This document shows, piece after piece, positions 23,696 through 34,725 of a stretch of DNA of 64,000 nt. Position numbers and translations under genes: made by a program. Every line of letters starts with the position of its first letter. Position 1 is the stretch's first letter. Under the pieces are notes generated by a model. It was not told the DNA's origin. It saw only the letters and a program-made list of their open reading frames with translations, and made no database searches. Origin of the DNA: Ianthella basta (Eukaryota; Porifera; Demospongiae; Verongiida; Ianthellidae); assembly GCA_964019415.1 (NCBI GenBank), contig OZ025883.1, forward strand, positions 1,975,586 to 2,039,585. Direction: 5' to 3'.

Positions 23696-26600
23696 TTATC
23701 TGCAGTAATACTTGGTCTCTTCTTCATAACCAGTGATTGTACAGTCGAACCGGCAACAGTACACAAACACACATTTTTCTATTGGCTTTCTTTTCGTCAC
23801 TGAATAGTACCCACGTCCACAGCAAAGTGTACCACAGTAGTTTGGTGCTGTACGATCCAAATGGATGCACTCCCGTCCACTTGTACCTGGGATACCAAGC
23901 ATTACATTGCGTTCACAGAGGTATGGGGTGTCACAACTGTACACAAGGGTATCATCAGTTGGATCATCTTCTGGGCCTACACTTTCTAGCTCTCCTATTG
24001 TTTCATTACAAGCTACTGCAATGGCACTGTCATACTTTGCTGGCATGACATTTGCAACTTCAGCATACTCTACTGTTATGTTCTTGCAAGTCTTCACATT
24101 ACATGACCCAGTGATTCCATGACAACGGCACACTTCTACTGTCTTCATTCCCAGCTATGAGAAGAGAGAAAGGGAAATATGCAAATGATCAATACACGTG
24201 CATACTCACAGGCATCAGATCATGATATTCACAAGCTCCTTGAAATATCTATAGTGGAGTACCTCTCTGCTTTAAAATATTTTCAGTTTTTACTTTTGCG
24301 GATGTCACTAATATTATAGTACACATGTATTCTATATTTGGAATATAATATTGCAATACTATGGCAGGTGTGGAAGTAGAACTGCGAAGAGAATCTACTG
24401 TGTACAGTGTGTAGCAGCAAGCTAGAGCCCAGTGAAGTAGCAGCATTGTTCTGCACTCTCAATTCACTGTACCATCAAATTGATAAAACCTTCGCGTACC
24501 TGTCCCACTCGAGTATCCCTTCACATACCTATGAACTAGCAAACAGTCACCTACCGAGCGTCAGTAGCCTGACTAATCAAGCCTAATTCCATTTCTGTCA
24601 GGGGAATTAGGCTGCAGTGATTAGCCGACAAGAAGCACAAACAAAATGGACAGGTTTACAAGAAGCTAGATAGCCGCTGGTGCTATAATTGTTGTTTAGG
24701 CAATTTATGCTCCCTTTTTCTTGAAATGCTTTCTGCATCAGTAGCGCGCTTCATGCCTGCCACCCACTTCATTATAGTTTTCACTGCCTCTGCCATGGCA
24801 GAAGAAACAGCCTTTCCAACTCGGGCTCATCACGCTGCTTCACTGTAAAGTAGAAACGACGCTTGTGGGACATGTCCAGTTTTGTTTACATAAGGAATAT
24901 CATAACATAAAGGTGTGAATTCCTCTGTTTCCGTGGCAACACACACAATGTCATGTGATATGTGCATGATTTGCGATCGTCCTAGAATGTCGTATCTGGC
25001 AGCTAGGTATGTACCTAAGGATGAAAACAAGCCGCACCGCACAGTCTTGATCAAATCGTTTTAGTGAAAATGCCAACAGCGCAATTATTGGTGTTGGCAG
25101 GAAGAGGCACGTTGACGGCTTGTTTTACATGCAAAGGAAATTATCTAGCCTTTCCATGCATGCATTGTTCGTTCTTGCTTTCTGTGAAGAGTTACATTAA
25201 TTGAGCAAAAGTTGGTCAGAGAGAAACGAAAGTTAGTTTTCTTGCTGTAACTTTGCACAGGATTAGTTTAACAACAATGCATGCATGCAAAAGTTAGATC
25301 GTATGTGTATGAACTGATTAATGTCCTTTCTTTCGTTTTTAACATTCCACCAATAGTTCGAAGATATTTTTGCTAATTTGATGGCTTCGTTAGCTGCGAC
25401 AATGTTCAATGTAGCAGGGCAACATCATCAGATATTGTACATAGAATTGGAGAGCTGAGTCTGTTCTTTCGCCTGTACTTGTCTGACTTTGTTCGAACAA
25501 CATTTGCAGAAGATACAAGCAATGATACGAAGGTAAAAAATTGGCCGCCACACTAGGGTAAAAGAATGCTAAGCAAAGCACTGGTCATATTTGCATCCAG
25601 AGATGCCACAAAGGCAACAATATATAGAAAAAGGGGCATCGTTCAACCATTGAAATCCATTTTTCAACAGTTATGCAACACTTTCACCCAAATATTCATG
25701 ATTAAATTTTTTTGCGGATGGTTACCTGAACTGTGAAAACTGCGAAAGTTTAGTCCACAAATAGTTTGAGCGCACATGCTATCCCAACAGTTCACTAGTT
25801 CAAAGTCCCAACTATTGAGAAGAGAGGAAGGGAAATATGCAAATGAGCGTGCTACACGCACATGCGCACACACACTCACACTGTGAATAACAATTTTCAC
25901 AAGCTCATTCTTGCTATTACTAGTGGAGTGCCCCTCTCCCCCCAAATGTCCTTGGCTATCCCAACAGTTCACCAGACATCAGATAAGGCTACAATTGAAT
26001 TAACTGTGGTATTTAGTGTACATATTGTGACCTCTAAGGTACTGTCCTCACCTGTGTTCCAACCTCAGCATTGTGGTAATCAATTTTGCCTTCTAATGAA
26101 TTGTCTTCACTTGATACTCCCAAAATCGTCTTAGTTCGGATCTCAGCGGTTTTCACATTGTCACCACAGTCTGCATAAGTGACCGTGCGTACACCGTTTA
26201 CTTCATCCTTGCCCGTCTTCCTACTCCATTCAGGGTATGCACAAGGGCAGTCCTTAAGCTTCTCTTCTCTACAGCACGCTGCTATGTCCATTGTGATAGC
26301 AGCAGACACCATTGCAACTACTACTGCTCTCTCTCTTGTAGCTGTAGGAGGAAGGGGGGAGGGGGAAGGGGAGGGGAGGGGAGAGGGGTCGTGATATCAC
26401 TAACCCCTGGAATGCACACATGGGCAACATTGATGAGGAACAGTAGAGAATGAAATGGATGCCACAAGGGTGTGAATGTGCTCTTTAAAATTGGCCAATC
26501 ACATTTTGCAGGATTTATCAAGCGAATGAACGAAAGAGGCAAACAGCTGCATTATCCAGCTAATTGATTAGGAGCTTTCGTAATCCCATGACTGCCTGTG

Positions 26601-29600
26601 CATTATTTTGCACTACAATTGTTTTCTGTAAACTGATTGGACATTTCCAAATTGTGGCACCGGTACAGAAATGGTATATAATTATGGCAATGTTACCAGA
26701 CCTTTTCTCCACTCCCTTGCTCCTAAAATGGTGGCAGAATGGCAACGGGTCTGGTTATGCATTCTTCTTTGTGAGTTATATGGCTATGTAAACAATGCAG
26801 CTCCTGCGTGCGGCTGATTTTGACCTTCATATTTATGCTTATATCTCCTACAAGCGCAGCTAGATCAAAACAGGACAAGTACTGCAGAAAAGACAAAGAA
26901 CCCCTTTGTAACTCTGTGCATGACATTTCTTAATAGAGTTCTATTACAGCGAGTTATATCGACAATAGCGAAGGCACCAAAATGTAGGTAAATGCCATTG
27001 CCACATTGAAGGGAAAGTCTCAGACCAAAGGAAAGGGCATCATTTGATGCGTATTTGTGCTATCTAACTGTTCCATGTGGGCACAATTGTTAAACCATTC
27101 TGCTGTGAAGCTATGATGAGAAAACTGCGGCTACTCGATGGTTAGAAATATTTAGGGTCATGTAGCTCTAGCTAGGAACCTTGCACAGCATTTGCCCACA
27201 AGGAGAAGCCAGAGGATTCAGTTGACTAACCATTTGCAGCCCATATAAACCATGCTTGAGGTGATTGTTGCTAGATTAAAGAATAATTGCTGTGTAGTAA
27301 TGGTTGAGAAGGAAAGGATCATAAGTGACATGTTTCAACAGGTTGCCTTAATTAAGGTCTTTGGATGTAGCTCCTTCCATCAGCTTTGTCTTCGGACGTA
27401 GCTTCTTCCATCGGGCCTTGCTGTGCTTACACTTATGATCCTTTCCTCTCAACCATTTCTATGCAGCAATTATCCTTTAATCTAGCAACAATCACCTACG
27501 TACGGTTTATATGGGCTGTGAAGCGGGTGGTTGCTGGCGGGTGTCGTAGCTCAGTGGCTAGAGCACTGGCAGCTAAAGCCAAGTGTCCTGGCGATTCCCG
27601 GCGGCACCACTTTCTTTGCAGCCCAAAGTTGTTTCAAAGGTCTACGGACGGTAATGACGTCGATCGTGACTTGTTTCAACAAGTTGCCTTAAGGTTTTCG
27701 GACGTAGCTCCTTCCATCGGCTTTGTCTTCAAACGTAGCTTCTTCCATTGGGCCTTGCTGTGCTTACGCTTATGATCCTTTCCTTCTCAATGTCTTTAGA
27801 GGCAGAGAGAAATACAGGATTCCCTTTCATTAGTTCACTTGCTGAATATGATTTAGTTTAAAGGGAGGCCCCTTCACTCTCCCAGCTCTACTGACCTTCC
27901 AATCACAATCTGCATTCTGTAAAGATCAACCATAGTCCTGACTCAAGTGCCATCATTGCCTTATTCAGAACGAGAGGTCACTGACAGCCTTCTCCCTTAC
28001 GATGCTTTGTCTTTAACCTTTCTTCATTGAGAAGAGCATGTTCGCCAGTTTCTATAGTAACCTACGGTCTACCGTATATGCTTTAACTTTCGCGGGGTTA
28101 AGCTTTTGCGGTTTCGCAGTTCAGCAGCCATCCGCGAAAGTTTCACCCCGTGAAAATTTAGACCAGGTCGAGCAAAGGTCACTGTATGATTACGTCATAA
28201 AATTGCAAAATGGCGGCGATTCGTGGCGGCAACTTTGATTGTGCGGCTAAGAGCCGCCCTCCACTGAGGCAATGGAGTACACCAATAGGGCCAGAGACAC
28301 AAAGAATCAACACCATGAAGATTCCTATTCACTAGCACTGTGAATATCATTGGATGTGACGACTTGCACGACGTACGTACAGCGAATATTCATTGGCGAG
28401 TATCTATAATGACCCAAAGTGACACATCAGCAGTTGAGAAAGCGTTTGCAAGGCCACATGTGTGTCAGGTACTGGATCGTTTCTTTGCATGTATTGGGAG
28501 GATATAGCTAGCCAGGCTAAGACCCTACGACCGCGAAAATAAACACGCGAAAATCTGGAAAAATCGCGAACCGCGAAAGTTTAACCCCGCGAAAGTTAAA
28601 GCGTTTACGGTAGTTCATTCGGTAAAATGATTCAACGGTGAGGGAATTCAAGTGCAAATTGTTTCTATTCGAACTGTAGTAAGCCAGTTATCCTCTCAGG
28701 CATTTCACTAATTATTTATCACATTAGGGCACTTCATGCCCTAATGTGATAAATTAGCAAACGCCCTCGTGGCCATGTGATAACTAGTACATATACAGCT
28801 ATATCTGGGTAGCCAGCTATACTAACCAAGAAGAAAGAATGCATGGAATGACAAATGGGGTACATATACACCATCACTGCGTGACCTTGTTCAGTGCTTC
28901 TTTTACCATCCCTACATCCACTGTTGTTTGTGGAAATATTTATAAAAATTTGTGTACTTTTTAATTAAAGCAGCAAAATCTGTGACTAAGCATACACAAG
29001 AGAATTGCTAGCTTAGTAGTTATGAGAATAATGAGAACATGAGCAACTGCAGATGGAGGGAGGCAGCATTGGTTTGGACTCATTTGCACAAGCATGCACT
29101 GCCTCGGTGTCCATGAAGCATAGCAGTGGGAATGTATGGACAAGACCTGTGTGCACAGCTGTAAATGACTTTAATACACTATATGTAGTATCATGTGACA
29201 TTGTAGCAAATGGTGTCTTTGATTTAGTTTGGGCCTATGTATAGTTCCAGGCTGCATGATGGTGAGTTGCACTGAAGTATAGTTCACTGTTGGAATGCAC
29301 AAAAACTGTAGATCAGAAGAAGTGGTGCAGTTTTGAGCTAGCTGATCTAATACATTGATGGTGACAACTTACACCATCCATGCTACCAAACTCAGATAAA
29401 TCTTCCTCACAGGGAGATAGTATAGTGCAGCTGTACGAACATGCATTCTAAGCAATCATGCCCTGGACTATACTTGCTGTGAAGCGAAGTACCAATGATA
29501 GAGCACACCAACATTTAAGGTGCACAGCAACTTTCAACCTCTCTAAAACCACCCACTGCTCGAGCTCGCATTTCTACATGGTGCGCTTGTGTGTCAGAAC

Positions 29601-30138
29601 TCACTGTATTTGTGGACAATTTTTCCGAGGACATAGTCTCCCACCCAGGTAGTGCAGTTCCAAAGGTGATTTTTGAACACCTTCTGGCACCACTGGATCG
29701 CTCGCTTGATCCCAAGCGCCATGCAGGGGAGGCAGTTCTTGTCCTGGCGTTCGCACAGATACATCTGTGATGGAGTCAAGATGTGAGCGTATGCCCAACA
29801 GTTGACGACAGTGTCGTCGTCTGGCTCCATCGCAATGGGGTCATCAGCTAATGCCCTGCAGAATGAACAGGTGATGTTGGTGATATATTATATGTAAACT
29901 TAACGACAGACAGTCCGACGGACGTGCGTTTGCGCGGCTCGGCTGCAATTCTGCAAGCTGCAGGCGAGCTGACAGCTGACCGCGCCACTCGTGTACCCGT
30001 ACACCTAGCCGGTCGCACAACTTACAGGAAGGTTAAGTCATTCGTTGTTTCGCTGCAGTTAGGAGCCACTGGTAAGGGCTGGGACTGGGCCAGAGTCGCG
30101 GCGCCCAGGACAGTTAACAGCACGCTTCCAATTTGCAT
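23696..30138 (-). CDS. Wnt: Wnt B: secreted Wnt-family ligand, four exons
   Basis: Coding exons (minus) are 30138-30026, 29855-29605, 26341-26052 and 24154-23696, with the same phases as Wnt A, giving 370 aa. The signal peptide is MQIGSVLLTVLGAATLAQ. Wnt motifs are LTPSQMYLC, LWNCTTW, CREEKLKDCPC, DCGDNV, CRCHGITGSC and CGTLCCGRGYY. Exon 3 is one codon longer than in A, D and E. The spacer after the signal peptide ends LTF rather than LTC. Introns 2 and 3 are long (3.26 and 1.90 kb) because they hold a SINE, a MITE and a TIR element. Exon 4 is closest to C and E, while its flanks match D, which suggests exon conversion. No break is seen. Thr occupies the lipidation position. Confidence 0.85.
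24276..25763. mobile_element. Intron 3 TIR element, longer copy (left end lost)
   Basis: This segment of Wnt B intron 3 matches the D-intron element at 35320-36190. The right terminus (AAGTTTAGTCCACAAATA) is present, while the left terminus seen in D is missing. It keeps about 700 bp of interior that D lacks. No transposase is recognised. A nested hairpin (about 24565-24627, GCCTAATTCC/GGAATTAGGC) lies inside. Confidence 0.5.
27225..27797. mobile_element. tRNA-like SINE copy 1 in Wnt B intron 2
   Basis: A tRNA-like core (about 27539-27610) contains the A-box-like TAGCTCAGTGGCTAGAGC and a decayed B-box. It is flanked by repeats of AAGGATCATAAG/CTTATGATCCTTTCC, and a long inverted repeat (27225-27330 against 27425-27530) is present. 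The same architecture forms the copy at 62108-62573. It is absent from the matching position of the D block, so it arrived after that duplication or was lost there. Confidence 0.6.
28072..28610. mobile_element. Tc1/mariner-type MITE with TA target duplication
   Basis: Terminal inverted repeats of about 45 bp (CCGTATATGCTTTAACTTTC, and a right end that is its near complement with CGCGAAAGTTAAAGCGTTTA). TA flanks both sides (28070-28071 and 28611-28612). The paralogous D intron at 38124-38125 holds a single TA with no insertion, which gives an empty site. The 539-bp interior has no transposase. Confidence 0.85.
28715..28753. repeat. Perfect 17-bp-arm hairpin
   Basis: TTTATCACATTAGGGCA and its exact complement flank a 5-nt loop. 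The matching hairpin in Wnt D intron 2 (38235-38273) has one mismatch. It is conserved in both duplicated introns. Confidence 0.6.
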
Positions 30139-30218
30139 CGTTCTGCGCCCAGGCCGTGACTGTCCTGTTGCCACGGAGGTTAAATCGAAAGAGTGTACGA
30201 AGCAGAACTGCTCGCTCC

Positions 30219-30263
30219 CCTTTTATACTATAGGTTCATTCTTTTCGCGTGGGGGCGTGGCTA
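30219..30263 (-). promoter_or_regulatory. Wnt B core promoter: TATA and CACGCCCC boxes
   Basis: The reverse-strand TATAAAAGG lies at 30219-30227, about 81 bp before the ATG. CCACGCCCCCACGCG lies at about 30248-30262. The arrangement matches Wnt A, D, E and F. Confidence 0.6.
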
Positions 30264-30338
30264 GATATCTCTATGAATTCTATTTTTATCTCTATTCATA
30301 TTTTATTATTTGCAAGATTATGCGCACACACACAATGG

Positions 30339-30492
30339 TACAGCCGATTTTAGAATGGCAAATGGAGGAATGGCCAAAAGGCGCAATGTCACTATTAGTT
30401 TTACAGCTTGCCATTACATCACACCTACTGTCCAGCATTTTGCTATGAAGTCATGCTGATTGCCAATTGCAACCATTCTGGAGTCAGCTGTA
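30339..30492. repeat. MITE of the CAGCTGA...AGAATGG family, upstream of Wnt B
   Basis: Ends TACAGC...CAGCTGTA with an inner CAGAATGGTTGGCCAAAA-type terminal repeat, here partly deleted. Related copies lie at 39920-40095 (upstream of D) and 43712-43890 (intron 2 of E). The termini fall in TA. Confidence 0.65.
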
Positions 30493-31430
30493 TACACACG
30501 CGTGCACGTGAACACGCCACACACAAATGCTAATACATACACACTATACGCACATAGGTGACAAGTGACTCGTATTTATATGTACAGTAAACAGCCAATT
30601 ATTTTCTTTTGATCCCTTAATTCCCTCTAAAGTGGCCCAGAGCTAAGAGGGTTGCCATTACTTGCACTGCTGACTGCTGTGAACCACACTCACGTCACCA
30701 CACTGGCATCACATCACCATCGTTGGCACTCCGTTGTCGGTGCACCAGAGCAGGGAAGCCTGCCAAAATTATGCAAGAGCACATGTATAGTCATGATATA
30801 ATGTATGTTATAACCATTTGGTATGATACATGGATATGTGTATATAATTATGTACATCCACCATTCATAGACAGCTTCATTCTACCTAGACACAAATACT
30901 GGCTGTTCTTACCATAAACAGCCTCTCCATGCATGCACCATATTGCATGACTAGTCAGTAGCTATAGTGCAAGGAGCATGATGTGCTGTCCAGTGCACAT
31001 GCAGCAAATTGTGACTACCAGATCGATTCCTCCCACAACACTAACAGCCCATTGTTCACAATATACCTACCACCTTAATTCACATGCACATTTGGCGGTC
31101 CATTTGATGCTGTGTTGGTCACGTCTCTTCCTTCATGCTCAGTTGCTTTCCAAAATGCTGCAGTGGGCTACCATTCATGAGATGATATAGCAGTCAGTCC
31201 AGATCGCTGTGTTGCCTTTCCAACTTCCAGTTTTGGGAATTGGAATGGAAGAATTAGACTGACTATGAGGCTAGTCAAGGTTGCTAGATTACTTCGTTTT
31301 GTTTGTGCTGAGGGAGTCCTTTCTTGTGCATCCTCTAGGGCTGATGTAGCATGGTTTTCGCTTTAGTAGCAGAGGTTGAGGAGCTTAATTGCTAACTGGA
31401 CAGCAGTGCCATATATGCAACATACAGAAC
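30493..31430. repeat. Intergenic duplicate block between Wnt B and C
   Basis: By eye this is almost identical to 40096-41020 between D and E, with only scattered single differences. It carries a half copy of the hairpin repeat near 30752. The middle 590 bp or so (about 30640-31235) reappears in reverse orientation at about 45246-45840. No gene is seen. Confidence 0.75.
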
Positions 31431-32217
31431 ATCTTTTCAATTCTTAGTACACATATATATCCGTACATTGTCATGCATGTATGCACAGTGAGGTCGACAA
31501 GAATTGCATAGACAATGAAGAGGCAAAACTTTTAGTGTTTTACTACAACAGCAAACATACATAATGGACTGTGGAATTATCTGCAGTAATGCTTGGTCTC
31601 TTCTTCATAACCAGTGACTGTACAGTCAAACCAGCAACAGTATACAAACACACAGTTTTCTATTGGTTTTGTTGTGGTCACCGGATAGTACCCACGTCCA
31701 CAGCAAAGTGTGCCACAGTAAGTAACTGTTTGGTGCTGTACGATCCAAATGGATGCACTCCCGTCCACTTGTACCTGGGATACCAAGCGTTACATTGCGT
31801 TCACAGAGGTATGGGGTGTCACAACTGTACACGAGGGTTTTGTCAGTTGGATCATCTTCTGGGCCTACACTTTTCAGCTCTCCTATTGTTTCATCACAAG
31901 CTACTGCAATGGCGCTGTCATACTTTGCTGGCATGACCTTTGCAACTTCAGCATACTCTACTGTTATGTTCTTGCAAGTCTTCACATTACATGACCCAGT
32001 GATTCCATGACAACGGCACACTTCTACTGTCTTCATTCCCAACTATTGAGAAGAGAGAAAGGGAAATATGCAAACGACCAGTCTATGTGCACACATACAC
32101 AGTCATCAGATAATGATGTTCATAAGCTCATTCTAGTGGAGTACCTCTCTGCTTCGAATGCCCCTAGCTATCCCAACAGTTCACCAACATCAGATAATTA
32201 AGGCTACAATTGAATTA

Positions 32218-33257
32218 ATGATAGAATAGAGATTCATTACCACGTCTGGACATTGATAAAGGGGAATTTGTTGAGCGTTAAACACGTGGTACACTTTTAC
32301 CAAAAGGCAAAACGTTTCGGCCCCAAAAGGGGCCTTCTTCGGTTGCACAAGAGTACAAAACAGAACATGCAGGATAAAAGGCAACAGCAGAATAAATAGG
32401 GGATAGCAAGTGCACAAGTGACAGGACCTGATGTGTATTAATAAAATTAATAAATAAATTTAATGTCAATAAATTGAAATTGTAGTCATGACGCCATCAG
32501 TGCCTGTCATTATTGTGAGGGGGGTGGGGAGTAAAGGGGGCGACCTTGAGGCAGCCCAGCAAGGGTTCAGCGACACACCAGGGTCAGAGTTCATGGCATT
32601 GGGGGTGTTCTTAATGTGTAGTGCTTCTTTGACTCTCCTTCTGTACCAGTCCACATCCCGGCCTTTCTAAATCATCTGAACAATCTCTGTGAGAAGATCC
32701 AAAACACAATGGAGGTTGAAGAGGAGAACCAGCTGCCCTTCCTTGATGTGCTGGTCAGGAGGAATGGAGACACCCTCTCCACCTCTGTGTACCGGAAGAA
32801 GACTCATACTGACCGGTATGTCCACTTCCGTTCACACCACCACCCACAAGTGAAAACATGTGTGGTATCCTGCCTCAAGTCGAGGGCAGAATGGCTTTGC
32901 ACAGGAGATGGCCTCACAGAGGAACTGAACCACCTATCCAGAGTATTCCAGGCAAATGGCTATCCACACGCCGCCCCGGCTGGGGTACTCAACAAAAGGT
33001 GCAGATGTCCTCCCACGCACACAGAACTACAATTTCAATTTATTGACATTAAATTCATTTATTAATTTTATTAATACACATCAGGTCCTGTCACTTGTGC
33101 ACTTGCTATCCCCTATCTATTCTGCTGTTGCCTTTATCCTGCATGTTCTGTTTTGTACTCTTGTGCAACTGAAGAAGGCCCTTTTGGCGCCGAAACGTTT
33201 TGCCTTTTGGTTAAAAGTGTACCACGTGTTTAACGCTAACCAAACCCCCTTTATCAA
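32218..33257 (+). mobile_element. Penelope-like retroelement, truncated, in Wnt C intron 3
   Basis: A plus-strand frame (about 32655-33000) shows the Penelope-type polymerase C-terminal signature: EEENQLPFLDVLVRR, TSVYRKKTHTDRY and ANGYP. It is bounded by inverted terminal repeats of about 230 bp (32254-32485 and 33027-33257). The target site is duplicated as CTACAATTGAATTA (32204-32217) and CTACAACTGAATTA (33258-33271). The paralogous E intron near 41806-41820 is uninterrupted, so the insertion postdates the block duplication. The copy is a short non-autonomous remnant without most of the polymerase. Confidence 0.8.
33165..33215 (+). ncRNA. Hammerhead-like core in the Penelope terminal repeat
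   Basis: CTGAAGA followed by a GGCCC-TTTT-GG-CGCC stem and GAAAC matches the hammerhead order CUGANGA, stem II, GAAA. The inverted arm (minus, about 32300-32345) has a perfect six-pair stem II but CCGAAGA. Penelope-like elements are known to carry hammerhead motifs. I could not place a convincing stem III and cleavage site, so activity is doubtful. Confidence 0.35.
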
Positions 33258-33885
33258 CTACAACTGAATTAGTAGTGCCATAACAGTGTGTTGCCCGCTA
33301 AGGTAGTGTGTCCTTACTTGGGTTCCAATAGCTGTGTTGTGATGGTCAACTTTGCCTTCCAATGAATCTTCTTCACTTGATATTCCCAGAATCACCTCAG
33401 TTCGATTCTTAGCAATTTCCACATTGTCCCCACAGTCAGAGTATGTGACTGTGCGTTCACTGTATTCATCTAGGCCATCTTCCTACTCCATTCAGGGTTC
33501 GTACAAGGGCAGTCCTTAAGCTTTTCTTCTCTACAGCATGCTGCTATTTCCATTGTGATACTAGCAGACACCATTGCGACTACTACAGCTCTCTCTTTTG
33601 TAGCTGTAGGAGGAAAGAGAGGGGAGGGGAGGGGAGGGGAGGGGAGGGGAGAAGGGTTGTGACATCACTAACCCCTGGAATGCATGCAAAGGCAACAATG
33701 ATGAGGAACAGTAGAGAATGGAATGGATGCCACAACTGTATGTGTGCATGCGCTCCTTAAAAATTGCCATCACATTTTGCAGGATTTATCAAGTGAATTA
33801 ATAAAAGAGACAAACAGCTGCATAATCCAGCTAATTGATTAGGAGCTAACTTAATCCCATAACTGCCTGTGCATTACTATGCATT

Positions 33886-33920
33886 AGCAGGAAAGCCCAC
33901 CTTTGGCGGGCTACTCTGCT
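33886..33920. repeat. Hairpin-tipped repeat terminus near the duplication joint
   Basis: AGCAGGAAAGCCC and GGGCTACTCTGCT form the stem. It belongs to the same family as 42433-42467, its duplicate upstream of Wnt E exon 3. Confidence 0.55.
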
Positions 33921-34034
33921 TTGGCGCACGGCGACGATGGCATGCCGGCGCCAACAGGATGTGACATCACATTCTTATGGCGGAATGAAATACTGTACAT
34001 TGTCAAGGGCTGCAAGAGTAGTCTCAAAATGGCG

Positions 34035-34400
34035 TCTAGGCCCGCAGAAAAAAAGAAAAGCAATGGCATCTTTGAAGTCCGACTTGTGCAAGCTGAAACC
34101 ATGTCTCTCAATTGCCAGGAATGTTAGCCACGAAGAACTTAATAACCCTTCTCTTGGTCCCGTGCAACACAATGCTGCAGCTGAGAGGGGAGTTTGGGTA
34201 GCAGCTTGCTGTTTCAGCTTCGAGGTTCTCACTGCCCTTGTCTCTGTCTTGATCTGCCCCTGGAACAAGTCTGGTTGTGTGACAGTTGAACTGGCCATGT
34301 ATGAATGGCATTCAGAAATTGGACTATTATACTGTGTAGACACCTTGCAGTCCCATGCCCAAAATGTGTTGCAGTTCCCTGGTGTGTTCAAAATATTACA
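34035..34400 (-). mobile_element. Retrotransposon polyprotein C-terminal fragment
   Basis: The minus-strand frame contains SSSWLTFLAIERHGFSLHKS-DFKDAI. This resembles the conserved 'SSWLT.LP...HGF.LHK..F.DA' segment found near the C-terminus of reverse-transcriptase polyproteins in many marine invertebrates. It is an isolated fragment at the duplication joint and is absent from the matching place upstream of Wnt E exon 3 (about 42590). The class is uncertain. Confidence 0.45.
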
Positions 34401-34725
34401 CCAAAACTTTACCCAGTGACCCAAACAGACCACCCGTCATTTATACACACCACACTGGCATTTCCAGCTATACGATACACACTAAGTTCGGCTCGCTCAG
34501 GCTAGGCCCAATTATACTATATAGATAGTCATGCATGGAGAAATAACAGAAGTGCAACAAGTAACAAATTAAACAGAACATCTTTTTAATTCTTAGTGTA
34601 TAAATCAGTATACATTGTAATGCATGTATGCACAGTGAGGGTCAACTAGAATTGCATAGACAATGAAGAGATGAAACTTTTAGTGTTTTACTACAACAGC
34701 AAACGCATAAAATGTGGCTGTGACA

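Larger units (their letters stand above)
31577..33603 (-). pseudogene. Wnt: Wnt C: 5'-truncated, frame-disrupted Wnt copy
   Basis: Only exon 3 (33603-33318) and exon 4 (32042-31577) exist. Exons 1 and 2 are absent because the duplication joint lies upstream, and the next sequence is the 3' end of Wnt D. Against its near-identical paralogue E, exon 4 holds a small insertion of about 7 bp near 31720 that shifts the frame just after the SGREC motif region. Exon 3 is one base short near 33475-33480. A Penelope-like element of about 1 kb sits in the intron. The motifs CRCHGITGSC and the CGTLCCGRG region remain readable. It cannot encode a normal Wnt and lacks the array's promoter block. Confidence 0.8.

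Noticed and set aside
23737-24122. Plus-strand frames opposite Wnt exon 4, recurring at 31749, 34714 and 41350
   Set aside because: They are antisense shadows of a conserved minus-strand coding exon. Their repetition follows from the gene duplication.
27539-27612. Possible tRNA gene
   Set aside because: The B-box is decayed and the core sits inside a repeated SINE-like unit, so it is a SINE piece and not a tRNA gene.
30493-31430. Conserved non-coding block as an enhancer under constraint
   Set aside because: High identity to 40096-41020 is explained by recent duplication, so it is no evidence of constraint.
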